Position numbers and translations under genes: made by a program
Part shown: piece by piece, positions 9,020-17,000 of the stretch
Layout of the letters: each line of letters begins with the position of its first letter
How positions within the stretch are numbered: the stretch's first letter is position 1
Assembly: GCF_000744835.1 (NCBI RefSeq)
Contig: NZ_JQMS01000001.1
Coordinates: 2,418,001-2,482,000 of the forward strand
From: Flavobacterium sp. 83
GTDB lineage: Bacteria > Bacteroidota > Bacteroidia > Flavobacteriales > Flavobacteriaceae
Reading direction: 5' to 3'
DNA length: 64,000 bases
Notes under the pieces: generated by a model
What the model was told of the DNA's origin: nothing
Databases searched by the model: none
What the model saw: the letters and a program-made list of their open reading frames with translations, nothing else

Positions 9020-9427
9020 AAAAAAGTCGGGAGACTTTTATATCGTTTGCGATTTTTAAGAATATTTAAATTAAAAGCTCAAAGTATTGAGGCTTTGAGG
9101 AGCTGGGAAAGCAGAGGTGGATTAAAGTCAGAGACTTTATGGCGTTTTAATTTTAATAACAAATTCATAAAATTGCGCAAAGTCAGAGACATTTGCGCAG
9201 CATTAACGAGAAATTTATTTTTTATAAGAACACTTTGCGGAGCTGGTTTAGTCGGAGACTGAAAAACATATACTCAAAGTCGGAGACTTTGCGGAGCGGG
9301 GATTAAAGTCAGAGACTTTATGGCGTTTTAATTTTAATAACAAATTCATAAAATTGCGCAAAGTCAGAGACATTTGCGCAGCATTAACGAGAAATTTATT
9401 TTTTATAAGAACACTTTGCGGAGCTGG
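9020..9427. repeat. Array of short AAAGTC-rGA-GACTTT palindromes (unit 1 tail)
   Basis: Non-coding stretch after truC copy 1 containing several hairpin-forming variants of AAAGTCGGAGACTTT: near 9024, 9081, 9124, 9176 (embedded in GCGCAAA..TTTGCGC), 9251, 9275, 9305 and 9357. Some are followed by GCGGAGC or GAGGAGC. A 128-bp block, 9119-9246, is repeated directly at 9300-9427. The short open frames across it are repeat artefacts. Confidence 0.8.
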
Positions 9428-9486
9428 GAAAAAAGAAAAGACAGAAATAAATAAGTCAAAAAAGAGATTTCGAGAGGAATCTCTTT

Positions 9487-9494
9487 TATTTTTG
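9487..9494 (+). promoter_or_regulatory. Candidate -7 box of truC copy 2
   Basis: TATTTTTG, same position relative to the ATG as in copy 1, right after the duplicated hairpin. Confidence 0.4.
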
Positions 9495-9498
9495 CCAA

Positions 9499-10197
9499 AT
9501 GTTAGAAATTCTTTACCAAGACGAATATATTATTGCAATTAATAAACCAAGTGGATTATTGGTCCACAAATCGTTTTATGCGCGCGATGCAAAAGTTTAT
9601 GCGATTCAAGAATTGAGAAATCAAATAGGAGGGCAACACGTTTATCCTATTCATCGGTTAGATCGCAAAACATCTGGTGTCTTGTTATTTGCGTTGGATA
9701 AGGAAGTTTTAAAAATTATGAATGATCGTTTTGCCACACGCGAAGTCGAAAAAAAATATTTAGCAATTTTACGTGGTTGGTCACCCGAAGAACTAACGAT
9801 TGATTATGATTTAACCAATGATGATGGCATTACACAAAATGCTATAACCTACTTTCATCGTTTGCAAACTACCGAAATTGAGTTAGAATTTAACAATAAA
9901 CCAACTTCACGATATTGTTTGGTAGAAGCGATACCTGAAACGGGACGCATGCATCAATTACGAAAACATTTTAAACATATTTTTCATCCCATTTTAGGAA
10001 GTCGGCCACATGGTTGTAACAAACAAAATAAATTATGGTTGGAGCATTTTGAAGTGAAAGGAATGATGCTTCATGCACATCAGTTAATTTTTAATCATCC
10101 CATAACAAATGAACCACTTATCTTGAATGCAAAGATTAATGAAGAGTTTAGCAGAGTAGGTACTATTCTTAATCTGGATTTGAATACGTATGAATAG
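9499..10197 (+). CDS. truC: TruC-like tRNA pseudouridine synthase, copy 2
   Basis: Second intact 232-residue TruC-type enzyme, exactly 1290 bp downstream of the first. Catalytic HRLDRKTSG, the ETGRMHQLRKHF block and both termini are conserved, so activity is expected to equal that of copy 1. From about residue 160 to the stop, and on through the following 395 bases, the two copies are identical on inspection. The 5' two thirds carries 15 mostly synonymous differences. This points to a duplication that has been partly homogenised, or to a mosaic origin, rather than relaxed decay of one copy. Confidence 0.9.
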   Translation: MLEILYQDEYIIAINKPSGLLVHKSFYARDAKVYAIQELRNQIGGQHVYPIHRLDRKTSGVLLFALDKEVLKIMNDRFATREVEKKYLAILRGWSPEELTIDYDLTNDDGITQNAITYFHRLQTTEIELEFNNKPTSRYCLVEAIPETGRMHQLRKHFKHIFHPILGSRPHGCNKQNKLWLEHFEVKGMMLHAHQLIFNHPITNEPLILNAKINEEFSRVGTILNLDLNTYE

Positions 10198-10310
10198 CAT
10201 ACTGCTTTGTAAAGTAATGCTTTAAATTATTGTTGTTTTTGGAATCAACAGTTTTCAGTATAAAGAGGAGTAGATTTCAGATTTTTGATTAATTCTTGAG
10301 ATATTTACGA

Positions 10311-10592
10311 AAAAAGTCGGGAGACTTTTATATCGTTTGCGATTTTTAAGAATATTTAAATTAAAAGCTCAAAGTATTGAGGCTTTGAGGAGCTGGGAAA
10401 GCAGAGGTGGATTAAAGTCAGAGACTTTATGGCGTTTTAATTTTAATAACAAATTCATAAAATTGCGCAAAGTCAGAGACATTTGCGCAGCATTAACGAG
10501 AAATTTATTTTTTATAAGAACACTTTGCGGAGCTGGTTTAGTCGGAGACTGAAAAACATATACTCAAAGTCGGAGACTTTGCGGAGCGGGGA
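10311..10592. repeat. Palindrome array, unit 2 tail
   Basis: Copy of the array at 9020-9302 without the extra 125-bp block. It contains the same AAAGTC-rGA-GACTTT hairpins and ends at the junction with the truC remnant. Confidence 0.75.
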
Positions 10593-10730
10593 GGAATGAT
10601 GCTGCATGCACATCAGTTAATTTTTAATCATCCCATAACAAATGAACCACTTATCTTGAATGCAAAGATTAATGAAGAGTTTAGCAAAGTAGGTACTATT
10701 CTTAATCTAGATTTGAATACCTATGAATAG
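10592..10730 (+). pseudogene. 3' remnant of a third truC copy
   Basis: The last 45 or so codons of truC (GMMLHAHQLIFNHP through NLDLNTYE and the stop) without any upstream part. It differs from copies 1 and 2 at four bases in 139, while those two are identical here, so it is the older outlier. It is probably the original 3' end of the locus left behind when the repeat-carrying unit inserted or recombined. Confidence 0.9.
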
Positions 10731-10804
10731 GAACAGATTTCAGATTTTTGATTAACGATTTTTGATTTCAGATATTTAACTTCTGCAAAATCGATAATGC
10801 GATT

Positions 10805-10891
10805 GCTAGCGCGAGCGTCCCGCTCGTGCCTATTACAAATTTATAGAGATCTACTTTTGTTAGTGTTCACGAGCGGGACGCTCGCGCTAGC
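10805..10891. repeat. Perfect 24-bp inverted repeat with 39-bp spacer
   Basis: Arms 10805-10828 and 10868-10891 are exact complements, GC-rich (core GCGAGCGTCCCGCTCGTG) in AT-rich surroundings. A fragment of the same motif (CGCTCGCGCTGG) lies near 8122 upstream of truC copy 1. I recognise it as the kind of dispersed intergenic element common in flavobacterial genomes, a recollection not checked here. The right arm supplies the stop codon of the minus-strand microprotein. Confidence 0.85.
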
Positions 10892-11036
10892 CGGGATTTT
10901 CAGCCGAAGCATTATTATTATTATTATTATTATTATTTATTGAATTAAATTGTTGCTTATTAGAATTTTTAACCACTATTCCAAATAGTATTGCTAATAA
11001 TGTAATTAATAATCTGAAAATTTCAAGATTTTTCAT
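10887..11036 (-). CDS. 49-aa membrane microprotein with Asn9 tail
   Basis: A short frame with ATG at 11036: MKNLEIFRLLITLLAILFGIV, a clear single membrane helix, then a polar tail with nine Asn encoded by nine AAT codons, then ASAENPG and TAG. The stop lies inside the arm of the inverted repeat, so the original end of the protein may have been replaced by the element. It begins 13 bases after the stop of the 82-aa membrane protein upstream, so the two could be co-transcribed. No family is recognised. The trinucleotide run could vary by slippage. Confidence 0.5.
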   Translation of the reverse strand: MKNLEIFRLLITLLAILFGIVVKNSNKQQFNSINNNNNNNNNASAENPG

Positions 11037-11049
11037 ACACGTTCATAAA

Positions 11050-11298
11050 TTATTTTTTTGTCAAACCTAAATAAATTAATACAATCCCAACAATTATAAA
11101 GCCATACCCTACTATTTTACCTCTAAAATCTCTAACATAGTCATCTAACTTAAAATTTTCGATAAAACTTTTTGAATATCCCTCCTTTTCTAATCTCTCT
11201 TCTTTTTTTTCGTCAAAAAAAGGTTTGCTAAAAAAATGGAAATAAATAAATGCTGCTATAAAGCATCCAATCCCTTTTGAAATATTGATATAGTCCAT
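11050..11298 (-). CDS. 82-aa two-helix membrane protein, unknown function
   Basis: A small protein with membrane helices at about residues 8-25 and 62-79 and a charged middle (FFDEKKEERLEKEGYSKSFIENFKLDDYVRDF). A good AAGGA ribosome binding site sits 3 bases before the ATG. It begins 5 bases after the stop of a frameshifted protein tail (11304-11445). That arrangement, small membrane protein directly behind a large-protein C-terminus, is typical of immunity genes behind polymorphic toxins; this role is inferred from context only and no sequence family is recognised. Confidence 0.65.
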   Translation of the reverse strand: MDYINISKGIGCFIAAFIYFHFFSKPFFDEKKEERLEKEGYSKSFIENFKLDDYVRDFRGKIVGYGFIIVGIVLIYLGLTKK

Positions 11299-11303
11299 TA
11301 TCC

Positions 11304-11445
11304 TTAATTTTTCTTATCCTCTTTTTTTGCATCATATAATCGTTGAGCACCGGTGATTTTAAGTCCAGCACCCTGCTTTATCTATAAAACTAGTGATAGG
11401 TCTGACAAAATCATCCCAATTTAGTAAAGGCCTACTTGACAACGG
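11304..11445 (-). pseudogene. Frameshifted C-terminal fragment of a larger protein
   Basis: On the minus strand one frame reads SSRPLLNWDDFVRPITSFID then KAG. The adjacent frame continues AGLKITGAQRLYDAKKEDKKN and stop. Removing one base from the CCC run at 11371-11373 joins them into one reading frame of about 46 residues. An in-frame stop lies just upstream (11446-11448), so only this tail survives. It abuts the 82-aa membrane gene. I do not recognise the family; it looks like the end of a large secreted or Rhs-type protein. Confidence 0.55.
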
Positions 11446-11540
11446 TCATATTATTTTATCTCAAATATATTGATTTTTTCTTACAATTCGTCTGGCTATT
11501 GTAGATTTATGAAGTGAATTTACAAAATGGTATTATGAAA

Positions 11541-11660
11541 GTAAAACGCTCTAAATAGCCCCGATAGAAACGAAAATCCTTTACACCCTGTCAGGGTTCA
11601 AAACCCTGACAGGGTGTAAAGATTGTAGTGTATAGCGGGAAATACGTTCTAAAAAAACGA
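11541..11660. repeat. Structured intergenic repeat with 20-bp perfect hairpin
   Basis: Core arms 11579-11598 and 11602-11621 (CCCTGTCAGGGTT type, loop CAA) are perfect complements. They are flanked by AAATAGCCCCGATAGAAACG on the left and TATAGCGGGAAATACG on the right. It lies downstream of the DEAD-box helicase gene and could stop or protect its transcript. The rest of the 396-bp gap 11299-11694 holds the protein fragment listed above and no other gene. Confidence 0.75.
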
Positions 11661-11694
11661 ACTCGTTCTGCTCCTAAAAAAGAATAAAAATTAA

Positions 11695-12984
11695 TTATCT
11701 ATTAGAACGTCTGTCATTATTTTGACTTGGGCGTCTTGGACCAAAACTGTTATTGCTGCTTCGGTTTGTAGTGTCGGTTTTTGGTTTTCGCGGAGTTGAA
11801 TCGCGTTGTTGTCTTCCTTGCCCTTGTTTGATTGGTTCTTTGGAAGCGTTAGGATCGGGTTCGAAACCTTTGATATTTTCTTTAGGCAAATTTAAACCCA
11901 CTAATTTTTCTATATCACGCAAAAAGACCGTTTCGTCCGGACTGAATAGCGAAATAGCTTCTCCGCTTGCTCCAGCTCTTCCGGTTCTACCAATGCGGTG
12001 AACGTAATCTTCGGGAATGTTAGGCAATTCAAAATTGACAACATGCGGTAATAACGGGATGTCCAGACCTCGTGCGGCAATATCTGTAGCCACTAAAGCG
12101 GTTAGGCTTCCGTCTTTGAAACCGGCTAAGGCTTTTGTACGGGCACCTTGTCCTTTATTTCCATGAATGGCTGCTGCTTTGATTCCGGCACTAATCATGC
12201 TCTCTGTCAATTTATTAGCGCCTTGTTTGGTACGGGTAAAAACCAAAATTTGCTTCCAGTTTCCTTCTGTAATCAATTTAATAATCAGTTCAGTTTTTTT
12301 CTCTTTGGCAACAGGATACACTATTTGTGTAATAGCATCAACAGTAGTGTTTTCCGGTGTTGCTTCCACATGAACGGGATGGTGCAAAATACCCATCGCC
12401 AATTTCTTGATGTCTTTTGAAAAAGTTGCCGAAAATAGTAAGTTTTGTCTTTTAGTAGGCAACACTTTCAATATTCGTTCGATGTCTCGTAAAAATCCCA
12501 TGTCCAGCATACGGTCAGCCTCATCTAAAACTAAGATTTCCACTTTGGCAAGTGATATTAAACCTTGGTTTTGCAAATCGATTAATCGACCTGGAGTGGC
12601 CACTAAAATATCAACTCCCTGACGCAGTTGTGTTACTTGTGGATTCTGGTTTACACCTCCAAAAATTACGGTGCTTTTTAGGTCTACAAATTCACTGTAT
12701 TCTTTGATATTAGCCAATATTTGTGCAGCTAATTCTCTCGTTGGCGTCAATATTAAGGCACGAATAGGTCTGCGACTTAAGTGTTGCCCTTGTGATAATA
12801 GTTGTAAAATAGGTAGTGTAAAACCGGCTGTTTTTCCTGTTCCTGTTTGTGCAGATGCTAAAACATCTTTACCTTCTAATATTGGGGGAATTGCTTTTTG
12901 TTGTATTGGAGAGGGAGTTGTGTACCCTTTTTTGCTGATGGCTTTAAGTAAAGCATCAGATAAACCTAATGAGTTAAATGACAT
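11695..12984 (-). CDS. DEAD-box ATP-dependent RNA helicase (RhlE type)
   Basis: A 429-residue cytoplasmic RNA helicase. All motifs are visible: Q motif ([13 protein letters not shown]), Walker A AQTGTGKT, Ia [19 protein letters not shown], and the RecA-2 motifs ARGLDIP and [10 protein letters not shown]. The C-terminal tail after about residue 375 is basic and low-complexity ([14 protein letters not shown] to DRRSNR), as in RhlE/CsdA-like helicases that use the tail for RNA binding. Such enzymes act in ribosome assembly and mRNA turnover, often at low temperature. It is a single-gene unit on the minus strand with a structured repeat behind it. Confidence 0.94.
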   Translation of the reverse strand: MSFNSLGLSDALLKAISKKGYTTPSPIQQKAIPPILEGKDVLASAQTGTGKTAGFTLPILQLLSQGQHLSRRPIRALILTPTRELAAQILANIKEYSEFVDLKSTVIFGGVNQNPQVTQLRQGVDILVATPGRLIDLQNQGLISLAKVEILVLDEADRMLDMGFLRDIERILKVLPTKRQNLLFSATFSKDIKKLAMGILHHPVHVEATPENTTVDAITQIVYPVAKEKKTELIIKLITEGNWKQILVFTRTKQGANKLTESMISAGIKAAAIHGNKGQGARTKALAGFKDGSLTALVATDIAARGLDIPLLPHVVNFELPNIPEDYVHRIGRTGRAGASGEAISLFSPDETVFLRDIEKLVGLNLPKENIKGFEPDPNASKEPIKQGQGRQQRDSTPRKPKTDTTNRSSNNSFGPRRPSQNNDRRSNR

Positions 12985-13102
12985 AAATGGTGTTTATAAA
13001 GTAAACACTATTGTTTAGGTTACTTTTTTAATTGGGCGCAAAGGTACTGTTAATTTTTCGATGTGCTTTTGATTGCTTCGATTTGTTTAAATATAGGCAC
13101 AA

Positions 13103-13130
13103 AAAAATCGGGAATTAGTTCCCGATTTTT
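13103..13130 (-). terminator. Terminator after the metallopeptidase gene
   Basis: A 12-bp stem AAAAATCGGGAA / TTCCCGATTTTT with loop TTAG lies 29 bases past the stop of the minus-strand gene at 13160. Confidence 0.8.
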
Positions 13131-13159
13131 AAATTCTAATTGTTTGATTGAATCGTGAT

Positions 13160-14011
13160 TTATCTTATTTCTGCAAAAGTATCTCCTTGTTTGATATCAC
13201 CTGTTTTATAACCTTTCATGAACCAAAATTTGCGTTGTTCAGAGGTGCCGTGTGTAAAAGATTCCGGTACAATATGTCCTTGCATTTTACTTTGAATGGC
13301 ATCGTCACCTACTGCCTGAGCAGCGCTTAGAGCTTCGTCAATATCGTCAATGTCAAGGTTTTCTTGATTGTATTTTGTCCATACTCCTGCATAAAAATCA
13401 GCTTGTAACTCCAATGCCACTGATAATTTATTAGCTTCAGCCTCGCTTTTTCCTGCTTGCATTTCTCTCATTTTATCAGAAGTGCCTAATAAATGTTGCA
13501 CATGATGTCCTACCTCATGAGCAATTACATAGGCTATTGCAAAGTCTCCCCCTTTAGCGCCAAATTTAGTTTGTAATTCATCAAAAAAGTCTAAATCCAT
13601 ATAGACTTTTTGATCTCCGGGGCAATAGAAAGGGCCTGAAGCTGAGGATGCTCCTCCACAGGCTGTTTCAACAGCACCAGTAAATAAAACCATTCCAGGA
13701 TTTTTATACTGCATATTATTTTCACTAAATATCTTTCCCCAAATGTCTTCGGTATCGGCGAAAACAGTTTTAGGAAATTCAGCTAATTTTTTTTCCTCAA
13801 CAGTCAATTCTCTTTGTTCAGTAGGAGCATTTTGCCCCTGATTCATTTGTTCTAATATAGGAGTCAGCATTTGACCATTTTCTCCTCCAAAAACATTTAA
13901 TAATAGAATTATAATTCCTATTATTCCGCCCCCAACAATGGTCTTACCCCCTGACGACATGCCTCTTCTATCTTCTACGTTGTCACTTTGACGGCGTCCT
14001 ATCCATTTCAT
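13160..14011 (-). CDS. YpfJ-type neutral zinc metallopeptidase
   Basis: A 283-residue membrane-anchored protein. The start MKWIGRRQSDNVEDRRG followed by one helix (GGIIGIIILLLNVFGG) is the signature opening of the YpfJ/KPN_02809 family. The zinc motif HEVGHHVQ (HExxH) is at about residue 165, with a downstream ELQADFYAGVW glutamate block. The conserved ASGPFYCPGDQKVYMD segment is present. The catalytic domain is predicted to lie outside the inner membrane. The biological substrate of this family is not known. It has its own terminator and no obvious partner gene. Confidence 0.92.
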   Translation of the reverse strand: MKWIGRRQSDNVEDRRGMSSGGKTIVGGGIIGIIILLLNVFGGENGQMLTPILEQMNQGQNAPTEQRELTVEEKKLAEFPKTVFADTEDIWGKIFSENNMQYKNPGMVLFTGAVETACGGASSASGPFYCPGDQKVYMDLDFFDELQTKFGAKGGDFAIAYVIAHEVGHHVQHLLGTSDKMREMQAGKSEAEANKLSVALELQADFYAGVWTKYNQENLDIDDIDEALSAAQAVGDDAIQSKMQGHIVPESFTHGTSEQRKFWFMKGYKTGDIKQGDTFAEIR

Positions 14012-14092
14012 GATTTTATGTTTTTAAGTTCTTTTTATATAATTTACTCTAATTTAAAATTATTTTTAAAATAAGTGCAAATTTTATTCGAA

Positions 14093-17000
14093 TTAATTTG
14101 TCCATTTAGAAAGTGTCTCTTCAATAATCCCTTTTATTATTGGTTTTGAAATATAATCATTCATTCCTGCAGTAATACATTTGTCTTTTTCATCTTTTTC
14201 AGTACCCGCAGTTATTGCGATTATAGGAATTTGTCTGCCGTTTTTTAAGTTGCGAATCTCTTTAGAGGCTTCATATCCATTCATTATTGGCATTTGGATA
14301 TCCATGAAAATAATATCAGGGTTTAGATTTTCAAATTGATCAACGGCATCTTTACCATTGAAAATTTCAGAAATGATGACATCAGAATATAAGTTTTTTA
14401 TTATCGTTTTTAGTAATAACATATTGATTTTATTGTCCTCAACAATCATAATTTTTATTTTTTTATTGCTCTTAATTGATGGTTCTTTTTTATCAATGAA
14501 TTCATTATTTTCATTTTCAGAAATTATGTTACTTATCTCTAAATCTACATCAAAATAAAAAGTACTCCCTATATTAATAACGCTTTCTAGTTTCAATTGA
14601 CTATCCATCAAACCTAATAATTGATTTGAAATTGTTAAACCTAAACCTGTTCCTCCAAATTTTCTGGTTGTAGAACTATCCTCTTGGGAAAAAGCTTTAA
14701 AGATTTTCTTTTGGTTTTCCTCTAAAATTCCAATTCCAGTATCCTTAACGGCAAAACGAATTTTGGCTCTGGAAACCTCCGTTTTTTCAATAACAGAAAC
14801 ATCTAATTTAATGCTTCCATTTTCTGTAAATTTTACTGCATTTGCTAAAAGGTTAATCAAAATTTGTTTTAAACGAACATTATCTGTCCAAAAATATTTT
14901 GGAACATCAGGGAATATATTTAGTTCTAAAACTAATTTTTTTTGATTGGATTCATATAAAATTAAATCAATTATTTGTCTCAACATTTCTTGCACATCAT
15001 GTTTTTCAATAAATAAATCCAGTTTTCCTGCTTCTATTTTTGAAAAATCAAGAATGTCATTTATAATTTCTAACAACGAATGTGCCGATTGATTTACTGT
15101 CGTCATGTACTTTTCCTGGGTTCTTCCCAAATTAGTTTTCATCAGCAAATCAGTGAATCCTATAATTCCATTCAAAGGAGTTCTGATTTCGTGACTCACG
15201 TTAGCTAAAAATTCTGATTTAGCTTTGTTAGAAGCTTCGGCTAATTCTTTTGCTTTTATAAAAGTTTCAGTTTGTTTTCTTTCTGTAATATCAATAAAAA
15301 TTCCTTCTATAAATGCAATTTTTCCGTCTTTATAAATAGCATCACCAAATTCTTCAACCCATACAATTTCTTTGTTTTTATGAAGAATTCGATAAATAGA
15401 ATGTATTGGTCTTCCGTTTTCAATAGCATCTTGTTCTGCAAGTAAAGTTTGTTCTTTGTCTTCAGGATGAATTAAATCTATGAAAGATAGTTTTTTAGTA
15501 AGAAAATCTGATTTAGGATAACCTGTCAGTTTTTCAATTTCATCGTTGATGTAAATTTTTGTGGCGTATTTATCATATTTTGACAAATAAACTGTACCAG
15601 GAATATTATTGGCTAATAATCGAAATTTTTCTTCACTTTCATAAATTGCAGTCTCATTTGTATTACGTTCAATAGAAGCCGCAATGTTTCTGGCTAATGT
15701 TTGTAAAATATTAACTTCATCTTCATTCCATATCCTTTCATTGTGAGTGTCATCAAATCCTAAAAAGCCATGAAATTTATTTTTCACAAAAATTGGAAAA
15801 AGAATTAATGAGGTAACATCTACATTAGATAATTTATTTCTTAATGATTCATTCTTAATTTTTGGCACAGTTGCTTCAAAAATCTGATTGTTTAGAAGTG
15901 GAGTTAATAATTCCTCAAAAAATGCATGTGGTAAGTTTTGAAGCTTTATGTTATTTTCAGTTAGTTTTATATTGTTGATTATCCATCGGTATTTCTGACT
16001 TATTAATCCTGTGTTTTCATCGTTTTCATAATAATATGCTCTGTGTGATTTAGTAGCTTTACCCATTATTATAAGAACATCCGAAAAGATATCATTAAAA
16101 TCTTTACTATTTAAGAATTTTTCTGTACAAAGTGCCATTGCGGATAATAGTTCACTTTTATATTCTAATTTTTTATCCGTTTCATGTCTCAGTTGAGATG
16201 CTATAGCTAGGGAAATAATATCTGCTATTGTACGGGCAAAATTGATGTCTTCATTATCCCAATTCCTACTAGTTCCTGTTGCTTCAAAGCTTATCGTTCC
16301 AGATAATTCACCATTTGTAAAAATAGGTATGTCAAGCAATGACTTGATGTTGTTTTTCAAAAAATAATTTTCTACAAATTCTGAAACTTCTATAGTGTTA
16401 AAAACATCTGGAGCACAAATTTGTTTTTTGGTTTTTATAGATTCAAAATAAATTGGAAATTTTTCTCTATTTAAAATAGTTCCTGTACTAAATTCATTAG
16501 TATCTAAATGATACAAATTCTCACAAGAAATTAATTCATCAGAGTATTTCCAATAGCTGACGCGATTGCATTTTGAAGCTTTTGCAGCAGTCTCAAGAAT
16601 TAATTTAATACTGATTTCTAGATTATAATAACTGTTGAAATTTGTAGTAGATAATGTTTTAATTATTTTGTTATACTCTCCCGTTTTTTCTTGGCGTATC
16701 TTATTTTGAGTTTCAATATCCTTTAGTGTTGATATATCTCTGGCAATACCAGAGTAACCAATGATTTTATTAGAATCATTTCTACGAATAATTACTTTTT
16801 GAGAAATCCATATTATTTCTCCGTTCTTTTTTAATAAAGGGATTTCGATTGTTGGGAAATCATTTTCGTTTTCTTCTAAGTTTTGATAAAACCGCATCAT
16901 TTCCTCAGTGTAATCAATTCGAATGAATTCAGAGTAATTTCTAGTTAAAATCTCCTCTTCGGAATAACCTAAAATTTTAATAGTAAAGTCATTTATAAAT

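Larger units (their letters stand above)
8138..9427 (+). repeat. Tandem duplication unit 1 (truC copy plus repeat tail), 1290 bp
   Basis: Positions 8138 onward match positions 9428 onward at a constant offset of 1290 bp. The unit holds a hairpin, a truC-like gene and a tail rich in GTC-rGA-GAC palindromes. Unit 1 carries an extra 125-bp block at its end (9303-9427) that repeats 9122-9246. Confidence 0.95.
9428..10592 (+). repeat. Tandem duplication unit 2 (truC copy plus repeat tail)
   Basis: Second copy of the unit that begins at 8138. Its tail (10198-10592) is identical to 8908-9302 on inspection, then breaks at GCGGAGCGGGGA directly into the 3' fragment of a third truC copy. Confidence 0.95.

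Noticed and set aside
9047-9262. 71-residue open frame in the palindrome array, repeated identically at 10337-10552, with a related frame at 9354-9542
   Set aside because: They run through hairpin repeats and duplicated DNA; the translated sequence follows the repeat words and has no domain. Repeat artefact, not a gene.
8138-10730. truC duplication as an insertion sequence or composite transposon
   Set aside because: No transposase frame, no clear terminal inverted repeats and no target-site duplication were found at the unit borders.
10805-11660. tRNA or structured RNA gene in the repeat region
   Set aside because: The hairpins are simple long perfect stems without the arms or conserved bases of a tRNA or a known riboswitch.
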